Shown one piece after another: positions 41,798 to 49,626 of a stretch of 64,000 bases of DNA (the stretch's first letter is position 1; every line of letters begins with the position of its first letter). Source of the DNA: an uncultured Clostridia bacterium (GTDB taxonomy: Bacteria; Bacillota; Clostridia; Oscillospirales; Ruminococcaceae); assembly GCA_947631115.1 (NCBI GenBank), contig CANRKB010000001.1, forward strand, positions 62,001 to 126,000. The letters run 5' to 3'. The translations under genes and the position numbers were made by a program. Below the pieces are notes generated by a model. The model was not told the origin of the DNA. It saw only the letters and a program-made list of their open reading frames with translations, and ran no database searches.

Positions 41798-43696
41798 ATG
41801 CCTAAGATAAATCAGCTTGATAAAAGCGTTTACGAGCTTATCGCGGCGGGCGAAGTCATAGAACGCCCGTCGTCGGTCATAAAAGAGCTTTGCGAAAATT
41901 CGATAGACGCGGGCGCTAAAAACATCTGCGTTGAGATAAAGCGCGGCGGTATCTCGTATATGAGAGTTACGGACGACGGCTGCGGTATCTCTTATGAGGA
42001 CATGCCGCTTGCGTTTATGCGCCACGCCACAAGCAAAGTCCTTTCCGCTCATGACCTTGAAAACATAAATACTCTTGGCTTCAGAGGAGAGGCTCTTGCG
42101 TCTGTCTGCGCGGTGTCGCGCGTTGAAGCAATAAGCAGGAGAGCCGTGGACAAGCTCGGCGTTTCGTACAAAATGGAGGGCGGAGCGCCAACGGAATACG
42201 ACAGAATAGGCTGCGCGGAGGGTACGACGATAATTATCCGCGATTTGTTTTACAACACTCCAGCGCGCCTTAAATTTCTGAAAAAAGACGTTACAGAGGG
42301 AAATTATATCTCAAACGTTGTGGAAAAGCTCGCTCTCTCACACCCCGATATTTCATTCAGGTTTATCCGCGAGGGAAAACAGACCATACTTACTTCGGGA
42401 GACGGAAGCTTTTACAGTTCGATACACGCGGTTTTCGGAAAACAGTTCGCCGCGTCGATGATACCGGTAGAGAATATTTACCGTGAGATTGGAGTTACGG
42501 GATATGTAAGCTCTCCGCTTTTTACGAGATCAAACCGCACATTGCAGAATTTCTTCGTAAACGGGCGCAGCGTAAAAAGCCCGCTCTGCTGCGCGGCGCT
42601 TGAAGAAGCGTTCAGAAACAATATCATGGTCGGAAAATTCCCCGCCTGCGTTCTTTGCATAAATTTAGATCCCGCGCTTCTTGACGCGAACATATCCCCC
42701 GCAAAGACCGAAGTTCGGTTTTCAAATGAAAAAGCCGTTTTCGACGCTATCTATTTTGCCGTCAAAAATTCAATAACGGGATACGACGAGAGCCGCGAGA
42801 TAAAGCTTTCAAATAAAACAAACGAGGAAACGGGCGTTTCCGCGGCGCTTATATCTACAGTTAAAGTTCCCGTGGGAAACGACGTTTATTCGGTCAAAGC
42901 CCCTGTTCCCGACCCCGAGAGCTTTTATAAAAAGCCCGAGGTAAAAGCCGTTCAGCCGACGCTTTCGGGAGAAACGGTCTTGGACGAGAGCGAAAAAGCT
43001 GTTTTTGAACCGCGGATCGTCAAAAGCGATCAGCCCGATCTGAGCGGATTTTCGTTCCTTTCGGAAAAGTCTTTTGAAAAGCGTGAAACTCCCATAACGG
43101 AAGAAACGGAAGAACCTGCCGTCGAGCCGCAGGATATACGCGTCATAGGCGAACTTTTCAAGACCTATATACTTTGCGAAAGCAGAGATACTCTGATCCT
43201 TATCGACAAGCACGCCGCGCATGAGCGGATAAATTTCGAGCGTTTCAGGCGCGGAACGGATATTCACGGACAGCTGCTGATAGAGCCGAAAGAGGTATTT
43301 CTGAGCGCCGAGGAGTTTGAAGCGGTAAAATGCTTTAAGGAGCAGCTCGAAAACACGGGCATACTCATAAGGCTTACGGACGGCGGGAAAGTTTTTGTGG
43401 AGGGAGTTCCCCAGTCGCTTGAGGGAAGCGACCCCGAAGACCTTATACAGAGCATAGCCGAGATACTTGCTTCGGGAAACGACAACGCCGAGGGCGTGTT
43501 GTTTGACGATGTTCTTCATACAATGGCGTGCAAGGCTAGCATACGTGCAAACGAAACGCAGAGTATAGCGGAACTTACTTTCCTGGCGAAAGAGGTACTT
43601 AAAAATAACGACATACGCTATTGCCCGCACGGCAGACCCGTTATAACTCAAATATCAAAGCGACAGATAGAGCGCTATTTCGGACGAATACAATAA
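41798..43696 (+). CDS. mutL: DNA mismatch repair protein MutL
   Basis: MutL couples mismatch recognition to strand incision. The 632-residue protein has the N-terminal GHKL ATPase (ENSIDAGA, DDGCGI, GFRGEAL) and a C-terminal domain with the endonuclease motif DKHAAHERINFE at about 470-481 (canonical DQHAx2Ex4E, Gln replaced by Lys) and CPHGRP near 608. It is thus of the endonuclease type expected where no MutH exists. A variable linker lies at about 340-450. Confidence 0.96.
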   Translation: MPKINQLDKSVYELIAAGEVIERPSSVIKELCENSIDAGAKNICVEIKRGGISYMRVTDDGCGISYEDMPLAFMRHATSKVLSAHDLENINTLGFRGEALASVCAVSRVEAISRRAVDKLGVSYKMEGGAPTEYDRIGCAEGTTIIIRDLFYNTPARLKFLKKDVTEGNYISNVVEKLALSHPDISFRFIREGKQTILTSGDGSFYSSIHAVFGKQFAASMIPVENIYREIGVTGYVSSPLFTRSNRTLQNFFVNGRSVKSPLCCAALEEAFRNNIMVGKFPACVLCINLDPALLDANISPAKTEVRFSNEKAVFDAIYFAVKNSITGYDESREIKLSNKTNEETGVSAALISTVKVPVGNDVYSVKAPVPDPESFYKKPEVKAVQPTLSGETVLDESEKAVFEPRIVKSDQPDLSGFSFLSEKSFEKRETPITEETEEPAVEPQDIRVIGELFKTYILCESRDTLILIDKHAAHERINFERFRRGTDIHGQLLIEPKEVFLSAEEFEAVKCFKEQLENTGILIRLTDGGKVFVEGVPQSLEGSDPEDLIQSIAEILASGNDNAEGVLFDDVLHTMACKASIRANETQSIAELTFLAKEVLKNNDIRYCPHGRPVITQISKRQIERYFGRIQ

Positions 43697-43697
43697 C

Positions 43698-43804
43698 TCA
43701 GACTGCAGATAAAGCCCCATCTGCTGTGTCAGAAGCCCGGCGGCAGGCACAAAGCCTAGCCGCAGGACTTCTTCCTTGCATCTGGGACTTTCTCTGCAGT
43801 CTGA
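43698..43804. repeat. Branched hairpin between mutL and miaA
   Basis: Twelve-bp perfect outer arms TCAGACTGCAGA (43698-43709) and TCTGCAGTCTGA (43793-43804) continue as AAAG/CTTT and CCCA/TGGG. Inside is a second hairpin GCGGC..GGC/GCC..GCCGC. The left arm can alternatively close as GCAGAT/ATCTGC. The left end resembles sequences at 31924 and 9733. No T-run follows, so it is not a standard terminator. Confidence 0.7.
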
Positions 43805-43848
43805 AAGTTGACTTGTTATTCAGCATGAATATTTAAGGGTTGATATAA

Positions 43849-44805
43849 TTGAAAAAAATAATTGTTGTCTGCGGACCTACCGCTTCGGGAAAAACTGCGC
43901 TGTCTGTCGAGCTTGCGAAAATTTACGGCGGGGAGATAATATCCGCCGACAGTATGCAGATATATACCGATATGGACATCGCTTCGGCAAAGGCTTCTAT
44001 CGAAGAACAGCAGGGCGTACCCCACCACCTTATGGGCTTTCTAGACCCGAGCGAGAGCTTTTCGGTAGCGGATTATGTAAAGCTGTGCAAGGAAAAGGCA
44101 AACGACGTTATATCGCGCGGAAAAATTCCGATAATATGCGGCGGCACGGGGCTTTATATAAGCTCGTTCGTCGATAATCTGACATTCGACGAAAGCGGGC
44201 AGGACTATGAGTTCCGCGAGGAAATGAGAAAATTTGCCGAGGAAAACGGAGGCAAGGCGCTTCTCGAAAAATTGAGAGAGGTTGACCCCGAAACCGCTGA
44301 GACTCTGCACGAAAACAATATCGGCAGGATAATCCGCGCGCTCGAAGTCTATAAAACCACGGGGCATACCATTTCCGAGGCAAAAAGAAATTCCCGCAGA
44401 GAACTTTCGCCGTATGAGTTTATAATGATCTTTCTTGATTTTGCCGATCGCGAGCTGCTGAAAGACAGGATAAACAGGCGCGTCGACGATATGATAAAGC
44501 GCGGACTTTTGGAAGAAGCTCGTTCTTGCTTTATGCAAAACAGCCGTCCGACAGCCGCGCAGGCAATAGGCATAAAAGAGCTTTATCCGTATATGCGAAA
44601 TGAAAAAACGCTTGATGAGTGCATAGAAGAAATAAAGCTCCGCACCCGTCAGTATGCCAAAAGACAGCTTACTTGGTTCAGGCGCGACAGCCGAATGAAC
44701 AGATTAGTGATCGAAAACGGAGACAGTCTGGGTGATGTTGTCGCCAAAGCAAGAAAGATCATTGACGATAATTTACAGAATTTGGAAGCCAAGAGCCGAA
44801 ATTAA
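43849..44805 (+). CDS. miaA: tRNA dimethylallyltransferase MiaA
   Basis: MiaA adds the isopentenyl group to A37. The 318-residue protein starts at TTG 43849, nine bases after AAGGG. The P-loop is GPTASGKTAL (about 8-17). DSMQIY (about 33-38) and GGTGLYI (about 99-105) are family signatures. Its product is the substrate of MiaB encoded upstream. hfq follows 198 bp later. Confidence 0.95.
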   Translation: MKKIIVVCGPTASGKTALSVELAKIYGGEIISADSMQIYTDMDIASAKASIEEQQGVPHHLMGFLDPSESFSVADYVKLCKEKANDVISRGKIPIICGGTGLYISSFVDNLTFDESGQDYEFREEMRKFAEENGGKALLEKLREVDPETAETLHENNIGRIIRALEVYKTTGHTISEAKRNSRRELSPYEFIMIFLDFADRELLKDRINRRVDDMIKRGLLEEARSCFMQNSRPTAAQAIGIKELYPYMRNEKTLDECIEEIKLRTRQYAKRQLTWFRRDSRMNRLVIENGDSLGDVVAKARKIIDDNLQNLEAKSRN

Positions 44806-45003
44806 AAAAAATTTTGAAAAAATGTTGTTTTTTTATAGAAATTTTATAAATTTTTATAAAAAAAGTATAGCATTTTTTGAACAAATGTGTTATACTGTAT
44901 GTATATAGTTGGGGAACGTTCGGTTTTTTCGGACGCGACACCGATGAAATGCGGACAAGTTTAAAATGCTTCCGCTTTCAATACAGAGAGAAAAGGTGAT
45001 TTT

Positions 45004-45249
45004 ATGGCAAAGGACATCAATTTACAGGACGTTTTTTTAAACCAGGCAAGAAAGGACAAGATCCCCGTTACGATCTACATTACAAACGGATTTCAGTTTA
45101 AGGGCATCGTAAAGGGATTCGATAATTATACCGTCATTCTCGATACGGACGGAAAGCAAAATCTTATTTATAAACACGCGATTTCGACTATTACGCCGTT
45201 TAAGCCTGTTTCAATACTTGACGCTTATGAAAAAGGCGGAGAGGAATAA
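45004..45249 (+). CDS. hfq: RNA chaperone Hfq
   Basis: Hfq is an Sm-like hexameric RNA-binding protein. The 81-residue product has the Sm1 region ([20 protein letters not shown]) and the Sm2 signature YKHAISTI (about 59-66). AAAAGGTGA precedes the ATG. The leader has a small hairpin (CGTTCGG..TCGGACG, about 44918-44935). The miaA-hfq order is widely conserved. Confidence 0.96.
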   Translation: MAKDINLQDVFLNQARKDKIPVTIYITNGFQFKGIVKGFDNYTVILDTDGKQNLIYKHAISTITPFKPVSILDAYEKGGEE

Positions 45250-45283
45250 GGGCTGCCTTTGCGATCCGGAGGTGAGCTTTTAG

Positions 45284-46495
45284 GTGAAGTCGGCGTGGAC
45301 AAGAGCCGTTCTGTTTATAATTTCGGCGTTCGTTATTATTATAGCTGTCGGTCAGATTTTTTTCTCGACGGGAAGCACCTTGAAAACCGAGACTGCGTTC
45401 AGCTATGATTTTGATGAAGAAATACCGTTTACGGGCGTTTTTATGCGCGATGAGACCATTGTGTATGACGACGGCGCGGGATATTTGAATTATGAGCATG
45501 ACGACGGAATAAAAGTCGGAAAAAGCACTGTCATCGCAAAGCGCTATAAAAGCAGCGAAGATATTGCCAGAAACCGCGAGATAGAGAAGATAAAAAAGCA
45601 AATAGAAATGCTGGAGAGCGCGGAAAAGCTTATCGGAACCGATAATTCCCAGCTTGAGGCGATTTCCGCTCAGATAAACGAGAGCCATGCTTCCATTGTG
45701 GACAGTATTCTAAACGGCAACTATTCCGATGTTTCAAAATACGGAAACGATCTTTTGTGCGCAATGTGTAAGCGCGAGATAACCCTGAAAGAATGCGACG
45801 GGTACGAGGCGAAGAAAAACGCTTTGAATCAAAGGATCTCCGCGCTTGAAGCGATAGTTGCGGATAGTTCGCACGATGTTGTCGCGGGCGGCACGGGTTA
45901 TTTTGTGAGCGGAATAGACGGATACGAGGGTACAATAGGCTATTCCGATTTCGATGTTCTTACGGAAGAGAAAATAAACGGGATAATAGAAACTCCCTCA
46001 AAACAGCCGGAGAAGAACGCTGTCGGAAAGCTTGTGGCGGATTATCGCTGGAGAGCGGCGGCGGTTATAGAAGAGCAGAAAATGTTCGGCATAGGCGCGG
46101 GTACGGATGTGGTCGTAAGAATAGGCTCAAGCTCAAGAATGTTGAACGCGACTGTCGTTTCAAAAAAAGAGTGCGGCGACGGCAAGGCAATATACGTTTT
46201 CGAGTGCGACGATCTTATTCCCGAAACGATGTCTTCAAGAACGGCGAGCTTTAAGCTTGTGGTAAAGAACTACGGCGGTCTGAGAATATCAAACGCCGCG
46301 CTGCATAATAACGATAAAAACGAGCTTGGAGTTTATATAAAGCGTGAGAACAAGCTGTACTTCAAAAAGGTCAACGTTTTGTACTGGGGCGAAGATTACG
46401 TCATTTGCACACAAGAAGCCGATGACGGTTATCTGAAGCTCTATGACATTGTTGTTACAGAGGGCAAGGATCTCTACGATGGAAAAATTGTTTAG
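45284..46495 (+). CDS. HlyD-like membrane-anchored protein of the division cluster
   Basis: The start is GTG 45284 with GGAGGTGAG upstream. The 403-residue protein has one N-terminal membrane helix (about 7-27), a beta-rich lipoyl/HlyD-like part, a coiled coil (about 95-185) and a C-terminal beta-domain. Proteins of this kind are annotated as HlyD-family adaptors, and in Clostridia they sit next to yggS and sepF. No ABC or RND transporter gene is nearby, so a transport role is doubtful and a role at the division site is an inference. It overlaps yggS by 17 bp. Confidence 0.75.
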   Translation: MKSAWTRAVLFIISAFVIIIAVGQIFFSTGSTLKTETAFSYDFDEEIPFTGVFMRDETIVYDDGAGYLNYEHDDGIKVGKSTVIAKRYKSSEDIARNREIEKIKKQIEMLESAEKLIGTDNSQLEAISAQINESHASIVDSILNGNYSDVSKYGNDLLCAMCKREITLKECDGYEAKKNALNQRISALEAIVADSSHDVVAGGTGYFVSGIDGYEGTIGYSDFDVLTEEKINGIIETPSKQPEKNAVGKLVADYRWRAAAVIEEQKMFGIGAGTDVVVRIGSSSRMLNATVVSKKECGDGKAIYVFECDDLIPETMSSRTASFKLVVKNYGGLRISNAALHNNDKNELGVYIKRENKLYFKKVNVLYWGEDYVICTQEADDGYLKLYDIVVTEGKDLYDGKIV

Positions 46496-47183
46496 TGCGG
46501 AATTTCCCGATATTCGCGAGAATTACGGGGTTATCTGCGGGAATATAGAAAAGGCAATGGCGCTTTCAAACCGCCGCGACAAAGTGAAGCTTATGGCGGT
46601 GACAAAGACGGTGCCGCCCGAAAGGGTAAATTTCGCGGTAGGGCTGGGGATAAAGCTTCTCGGCGAAAACCGCGTGCAGGAATACCTCGAAAAGCGCGAA
46701 AGTTACGCGCCCGCGGAGGTTCACTTTATAGGTTCGCTTCAGACCAATAAAGTGAAGTACATTATAGACAAGGTTTCTTTGATACATTCCGTCGACAGCC
46801 TGCACTTGGCGCAGGAAATAGACAGACGCGCCGCGCAGCACGGAATTGTTATGGATATACTCGCCGAGATAAATATAGGCGGTGAAGAAACAAAAGGCGG
46901 TATCCTCTCCGAAAGCGCAAAGAGCTTTTGCGGGGAATTGGAAACGCTAAAAAACATAAGGCTCAGAGGTCTTATGACTATCCCGCCCGCAGGGTGCGGG
47001 GAAGAAGTTTTCGCTCGTATGCAGGATCTTTTTGAAGAGATAAAGGCAAAGCGAAAAGGGGGGCTGTTCGATACGCTTTCGATGGGAATGTCGGGAGATT
47101 ATCAGACGGCAATAAAACACGGGGCAACCATTGTCCGAATAGGATCAGCGCTTTTCGGACAAAGGAAATACAATAACAAATAA
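46479..47183 (+). CDS. PLP homeostasis protein YggS/YlmE
   Basis: This is a PLP-binding TIM-barrel protein (PLPBP family) buffering pyridoxal phosphate. The start ATG 46479 lies within the preceding gene, with AAGGA about 9 bases upstream; 234 residues result. The Lys that binds PLP is in MAVTKTVPPE (about 35-44); HFIGSLQTNK, SMGMSGDY and IRIGSALFG are diagnostic. sepF follows 16 bp later, as in Bacillus (ylmE-sepF). Confidence 0.94.
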   Translation: MEKLFSAEFPDIRENYGVICGNIEKAMALSNRRDKVKLMAVTKTVPPERVNFAVGLGIKLLGENRVQEYLEKRESYAPAEVHFIGSLQTNKVKYIIDKVSLIHSVDSLHLAQEIDRRAAQHGIVMDILAEINIGGEETKGGILSESAKSFCGELETLKNIRLRGLMTIPPAGCGEEVFARMQDLFEEIKAKRKGGLFDTLSMGMSGDYQTAIKHGATIVRIGSALFGQRKYNNK

Positions 47184-47199
47184 TTGGGAGGAAATTAAA

Positions 47200-47643
47200 A
47201 TGGCAGGATTTTTGAGAAATTTGTTCGGCACGGCTGATGAGAACGAGGGCTTCGTTGATTATGAAAACGAGTCTTATGACACCTCTTCGAGCGCGGTAAC
47301 AAAGGAAGAAGCTTATTCTTCGAGCTACAGCGAGCCCAAGAGCTATACAAGCAGCTCAAGCTCAAAGTTTGTAAACATAGGAACGGGAAGCGCTGCTCCC
47401 ACCAAGATAAAAATACTCAAGCCCAAGAGCTATGAGGAGGTTATCGAGGTAGCGGTTGACCTTATCCGTGAGGGAACGACCATATTCATAAACTTAAACG
47501 GTCTTTCAAACGACATTTGCATAAGGATCGTTGACTTTATGACGGGTGTTACGGCTGCTTTCCAGGGCGACATCAAAAAGGTAGACGCTTATTGCTATGC
47601 GGCTGCGCCGAAGAATGTTGACCTTATAGACAGCATCGACTGA
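47200..47643 (+). CDS. sepF: Cell-division protein SepF
   Basis: SepF ties FtsZ filaments to the membrane and shapes the septum. The 147-residue protein has an amphipathic N-terminal helix (MAGFLRNLFG), a Ser/Tyr-rich linker (about 25-62) and the globular domain with KPKSYEE, FINLNGLSND and RIVDFMTG. The GGGAGGAAA site is strong. ylmH starts 3 bp after the stop. Confidence 0.95.
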   Translation: MAGFLRNLFGTADENEGFVDYENESYDTSSSAVTKEEAYSSSYSEPKSYTSSSSSKFVNIGTGSAAPTKIKILKPKSYEEVIEVAVDLIREGTTIFINLNGLSNDICIRIVDFMTGVTAAFQGDIKKVDAYCYAAAPKNVDLIDSID

Positions 47644-47646
47644 TAG

Positions 47647-48417
47647 ATGCCGTTTGAACTGACAGAAGACGAGCGTTATCTGTCCGCACATATTTCCGAC
47701 CTTTGCAGGATAAGCCGAAGGTCGGGAGTGCCGCGGTTTTCGGCGTTTTTAAACGAGAGAGAAGCGGCAATAGCAAAAGAGGCAGCGCGGACAGAGAACG
47801 CAATTCCTATGTTTTACGGCGGTTATGACGGCGCACAAAGAACGGTGTGCGGCTTTTTTGAGGGGACTTTCGCAGAGGAATTTGAAACAGACGGCATAAA
47901 CGGACTTTTTCCGATAAGGGCTGTTTCATTTTCGTTCAGGGTGCGCGATGTGCTTTCCCACCGCGATTTTCTGGGAGCGATGATGTCGCTCGGGATAAAG
48001 CGCGAAACGGTGGGGGACATTGCGGTTGACGACGGTTATGCGGCGGTTTTCTGCCTTGAAGCGGAGGCTGAGCTTATACGCGGAATAACAAAGGTCGGAA
48101 ATGTCGGCGTCTGCGCTGAGGACGGACTGACAAGACCTATAGTCATTAAAGAGCCGAAAAAAATTATAGCGAGCGTTTCGTCGATGAGATTAGACTGCAT
48201 CGTCGGGGCGTGCGCTAATATTTCAAGAGACAGATCCGCAGCGCTCGTAAAAAGCGGGCTGGTAAGCGCGGATTTTTCGGTGTGTCTTGAAACAAGCAGG
48301 ATGTTGTCAGAAAATTCTGTACTCTCAATAAGAGGGTACGGAAAGTTTAAAGTGTCGAAAATTGTCGGGACGTCCAAGAAAGGACGTTTGCGTGTTGAAA
48401 TTGAAAAATATGTATGA
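47647..48417 (+). CDS. ylmH: S4-domain RNA-binding protein YlmH
   Basis: YlmH is an S4-domain protein that in Bacillus acts on stalled or split ribosomes. The 256-residue protein has an N-terminal YlmH domain and a C-terminal S4 motif (about 175-245, SSMRLDCIVG...). Its position between sepF and divIVA is conserved. A separate hairpin lies downstream. Confidence 0.92.
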   Translation: MPFELTEDERYLSAHISDLCRISRRSGVPRFSAFLNEREAAIAKEAARTENAIPMFYGGYDGAQRTVCGFFEGTFAEEFETDGINGLFPIRAVSFSFRVRDVLSHRDFLGAMMSLGIKRETVGDIAVDDGYAAVFCLEAEAELIRGITKVGNVGVCAEDGLTRPIVIKEPKKIIASVSSMRLDCIVGACANISRDRSAALVKSGLVSADFSVCLETSRMLSENSVLSIRGYGKFKVSKIVGTSKKGRLRVEIEKYV

Positions 48418-48426
48418 TCTGTTTTT

Positions 48427-48462
48427 ATAGGAATTTCAGGCGGGAACGGCTGAAATTCCTAT
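48427..48462 (+). terminator. Hairpin between ylmH and divIVA
   Basis: ATAGGAATTTCAG (48427-48439) pairs with CTGAAATTCCTAT (48450-48462), 13 bp, loop of 10 nt. No T-run follows, so it may be an RNA-stability or processing element rather than a true terminator. Confidence 0.5.
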
Positions 48463-48542
48463 GAGAACAGAAAGGTTTTTGTTTGAGGTTTTTGTAGGAA
48501 AAAACCGCGTTGGGCGCAAATAAACGGGGAGGAAGTATTCAA

Positions 48543-49607
48543 ATGAACTCGAATGAAATTTTAAACAGGCATTTTGAAAAGGCGTTTAACGGATATAAGA
48601 TAGAAGATGTAGACGAGTTTCTGAGGGTAGTTTCTGAAGAATATTCAAAACTCCAAAAAGAAAACGACGAGCTTGAACATAAGCTCGGGATACTTGCGGA
48701 CAAAATTCGCGAGTATAGAAGCGATGAAGAAGCGTTGAAAGACGCGCTGCTCGTTGCGCAAAAACAGGCGAACGCTATTGTCGCGCAGGCAAAGGAAAAT
48801 GCGCAAAAGCTTACGGACGAAACCAACGAAAATATTGAAAAACTAACCGCCGAGGCGAATGCGGAAAACGAGAGAATTTTAAGAGAAGCAAACTATTATT
48901 CGGAAAAGACGAAAAAAGAAGCAGACGAGTTCTCCGAAAAAACAAGAAAAGAAGCGGAATTTAAAGCTTATGAAACCATAAGCGACGCTGAAAAGAAAGC
49001 GGAAGAAATAAGAACAGAGTGCGAAAAGCAAAAAGAAATCGAGAATACCGTTATAATGCAGGCGCAGAAAGAAGCGCTTGAATTCAGACAGAGGCTGCTT
49101 GACTGCTATAACGAGCAGATAAAGCTCATAGAAACGCTTCCCGAAAAATGCGAGAACGAATATGTAAAGCGCGCTTGCGAAGAAGAAAAGAAGCGTGAGG
49201 AAGAGCGGGCTGCGGCTGAAAAAGCCGAGGCGGAAAGGCTGGCTGCCGAAAAAGCCGAAGCGGAGAGAATCGCCGCCGAAAAAGCCGAAGCGGAGAGAAT
49301 AGCCGCAGAGAAAGCCGAAGCGGAAAGAATCGCCGCAGAGAAAGCCGAAGCCGAAAGACAGGCTGCCGAAAAAGCTGAAAAGGCTTTCGACGAGAAAAAA
49401 GCAGATGACGACAACGCTCTTGACGTTTCAGACGGCGACGATATTGAAAGCAGCATAAGCAATGCGATAAACAAGAAAAACGACCGCAAGGCTGTCGAAA
49501 GGACTGACGATAAAAAGTCTGACGATCTTCCTTTCTTTAATTCCACGGAAACAAGATCACTGCGTCATGCCGATCTGAGATTCGGCAAGAACAATGATAT
49601 GAAATAA
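48543..49607 (+). CDS. divIVA: DivIVA-family polar/septal protein
   Basis: DivIVA binds curved membranes at septa and poles. The start ATG 48543 is preceded by GGGGAGGAAG; a TTG 33 bases upstream is not credible. The 354-residue protein has the family N-terminus (NRHFEKAFNGYKIEDVDEFL) and a long coiled coil. At about 220-280 a ten-residue unit, AAEKAEAERI, is repeated about five times. The acidic tail is not conserved. The length is about twice that of Bacillus DivIVA. ileS follows 19 bp later. Confidence 0.92.
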   Translation: MNSNEILNRHFEKAFNGYKIEDVDEFLRVVSEEYSKLQKENDELEHKLGILADKIREYRSDEEALKDALLVAQKQANAIVAQAKENAQKLTDETNENIEKLTAEANAENERILREANYYSEKTKKEADEFSEKTRKEAEFKAYETISDAEKKAEEIRTECEKQKEIENTVIMQAQKEALEFRQRLLDCYNEQIKLIETLPEKCENEYVKRACEEEKKREEERAAAEKAEAERLAAEKAEAERIAAEKAEAERIAAEKAEAERIAAEKAEAERQAAEKAEKAFDEKKADDDNALDVSDGDDIESSISNAINKKNDRKAVERTDDKKSDDLPFFNSTETRSLRHADLRFGKNNDMK

Positions 49608-49626
49608 AAAAACCAAGGAGTCAACT

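Noticed and set aside
42809-43651. Antisense frame of 280 codons inside mutL.
   Set aside because: Shadow of the MutL C-terminal half; composition and lack of motifs speak against a gene.
49608-49626. T-box riboswitch for ileS.
   Set aside because: Only 19 bp separate divIVA and ileS, and no T-box sequence occurs there or in the ylmH-divIVA gap.
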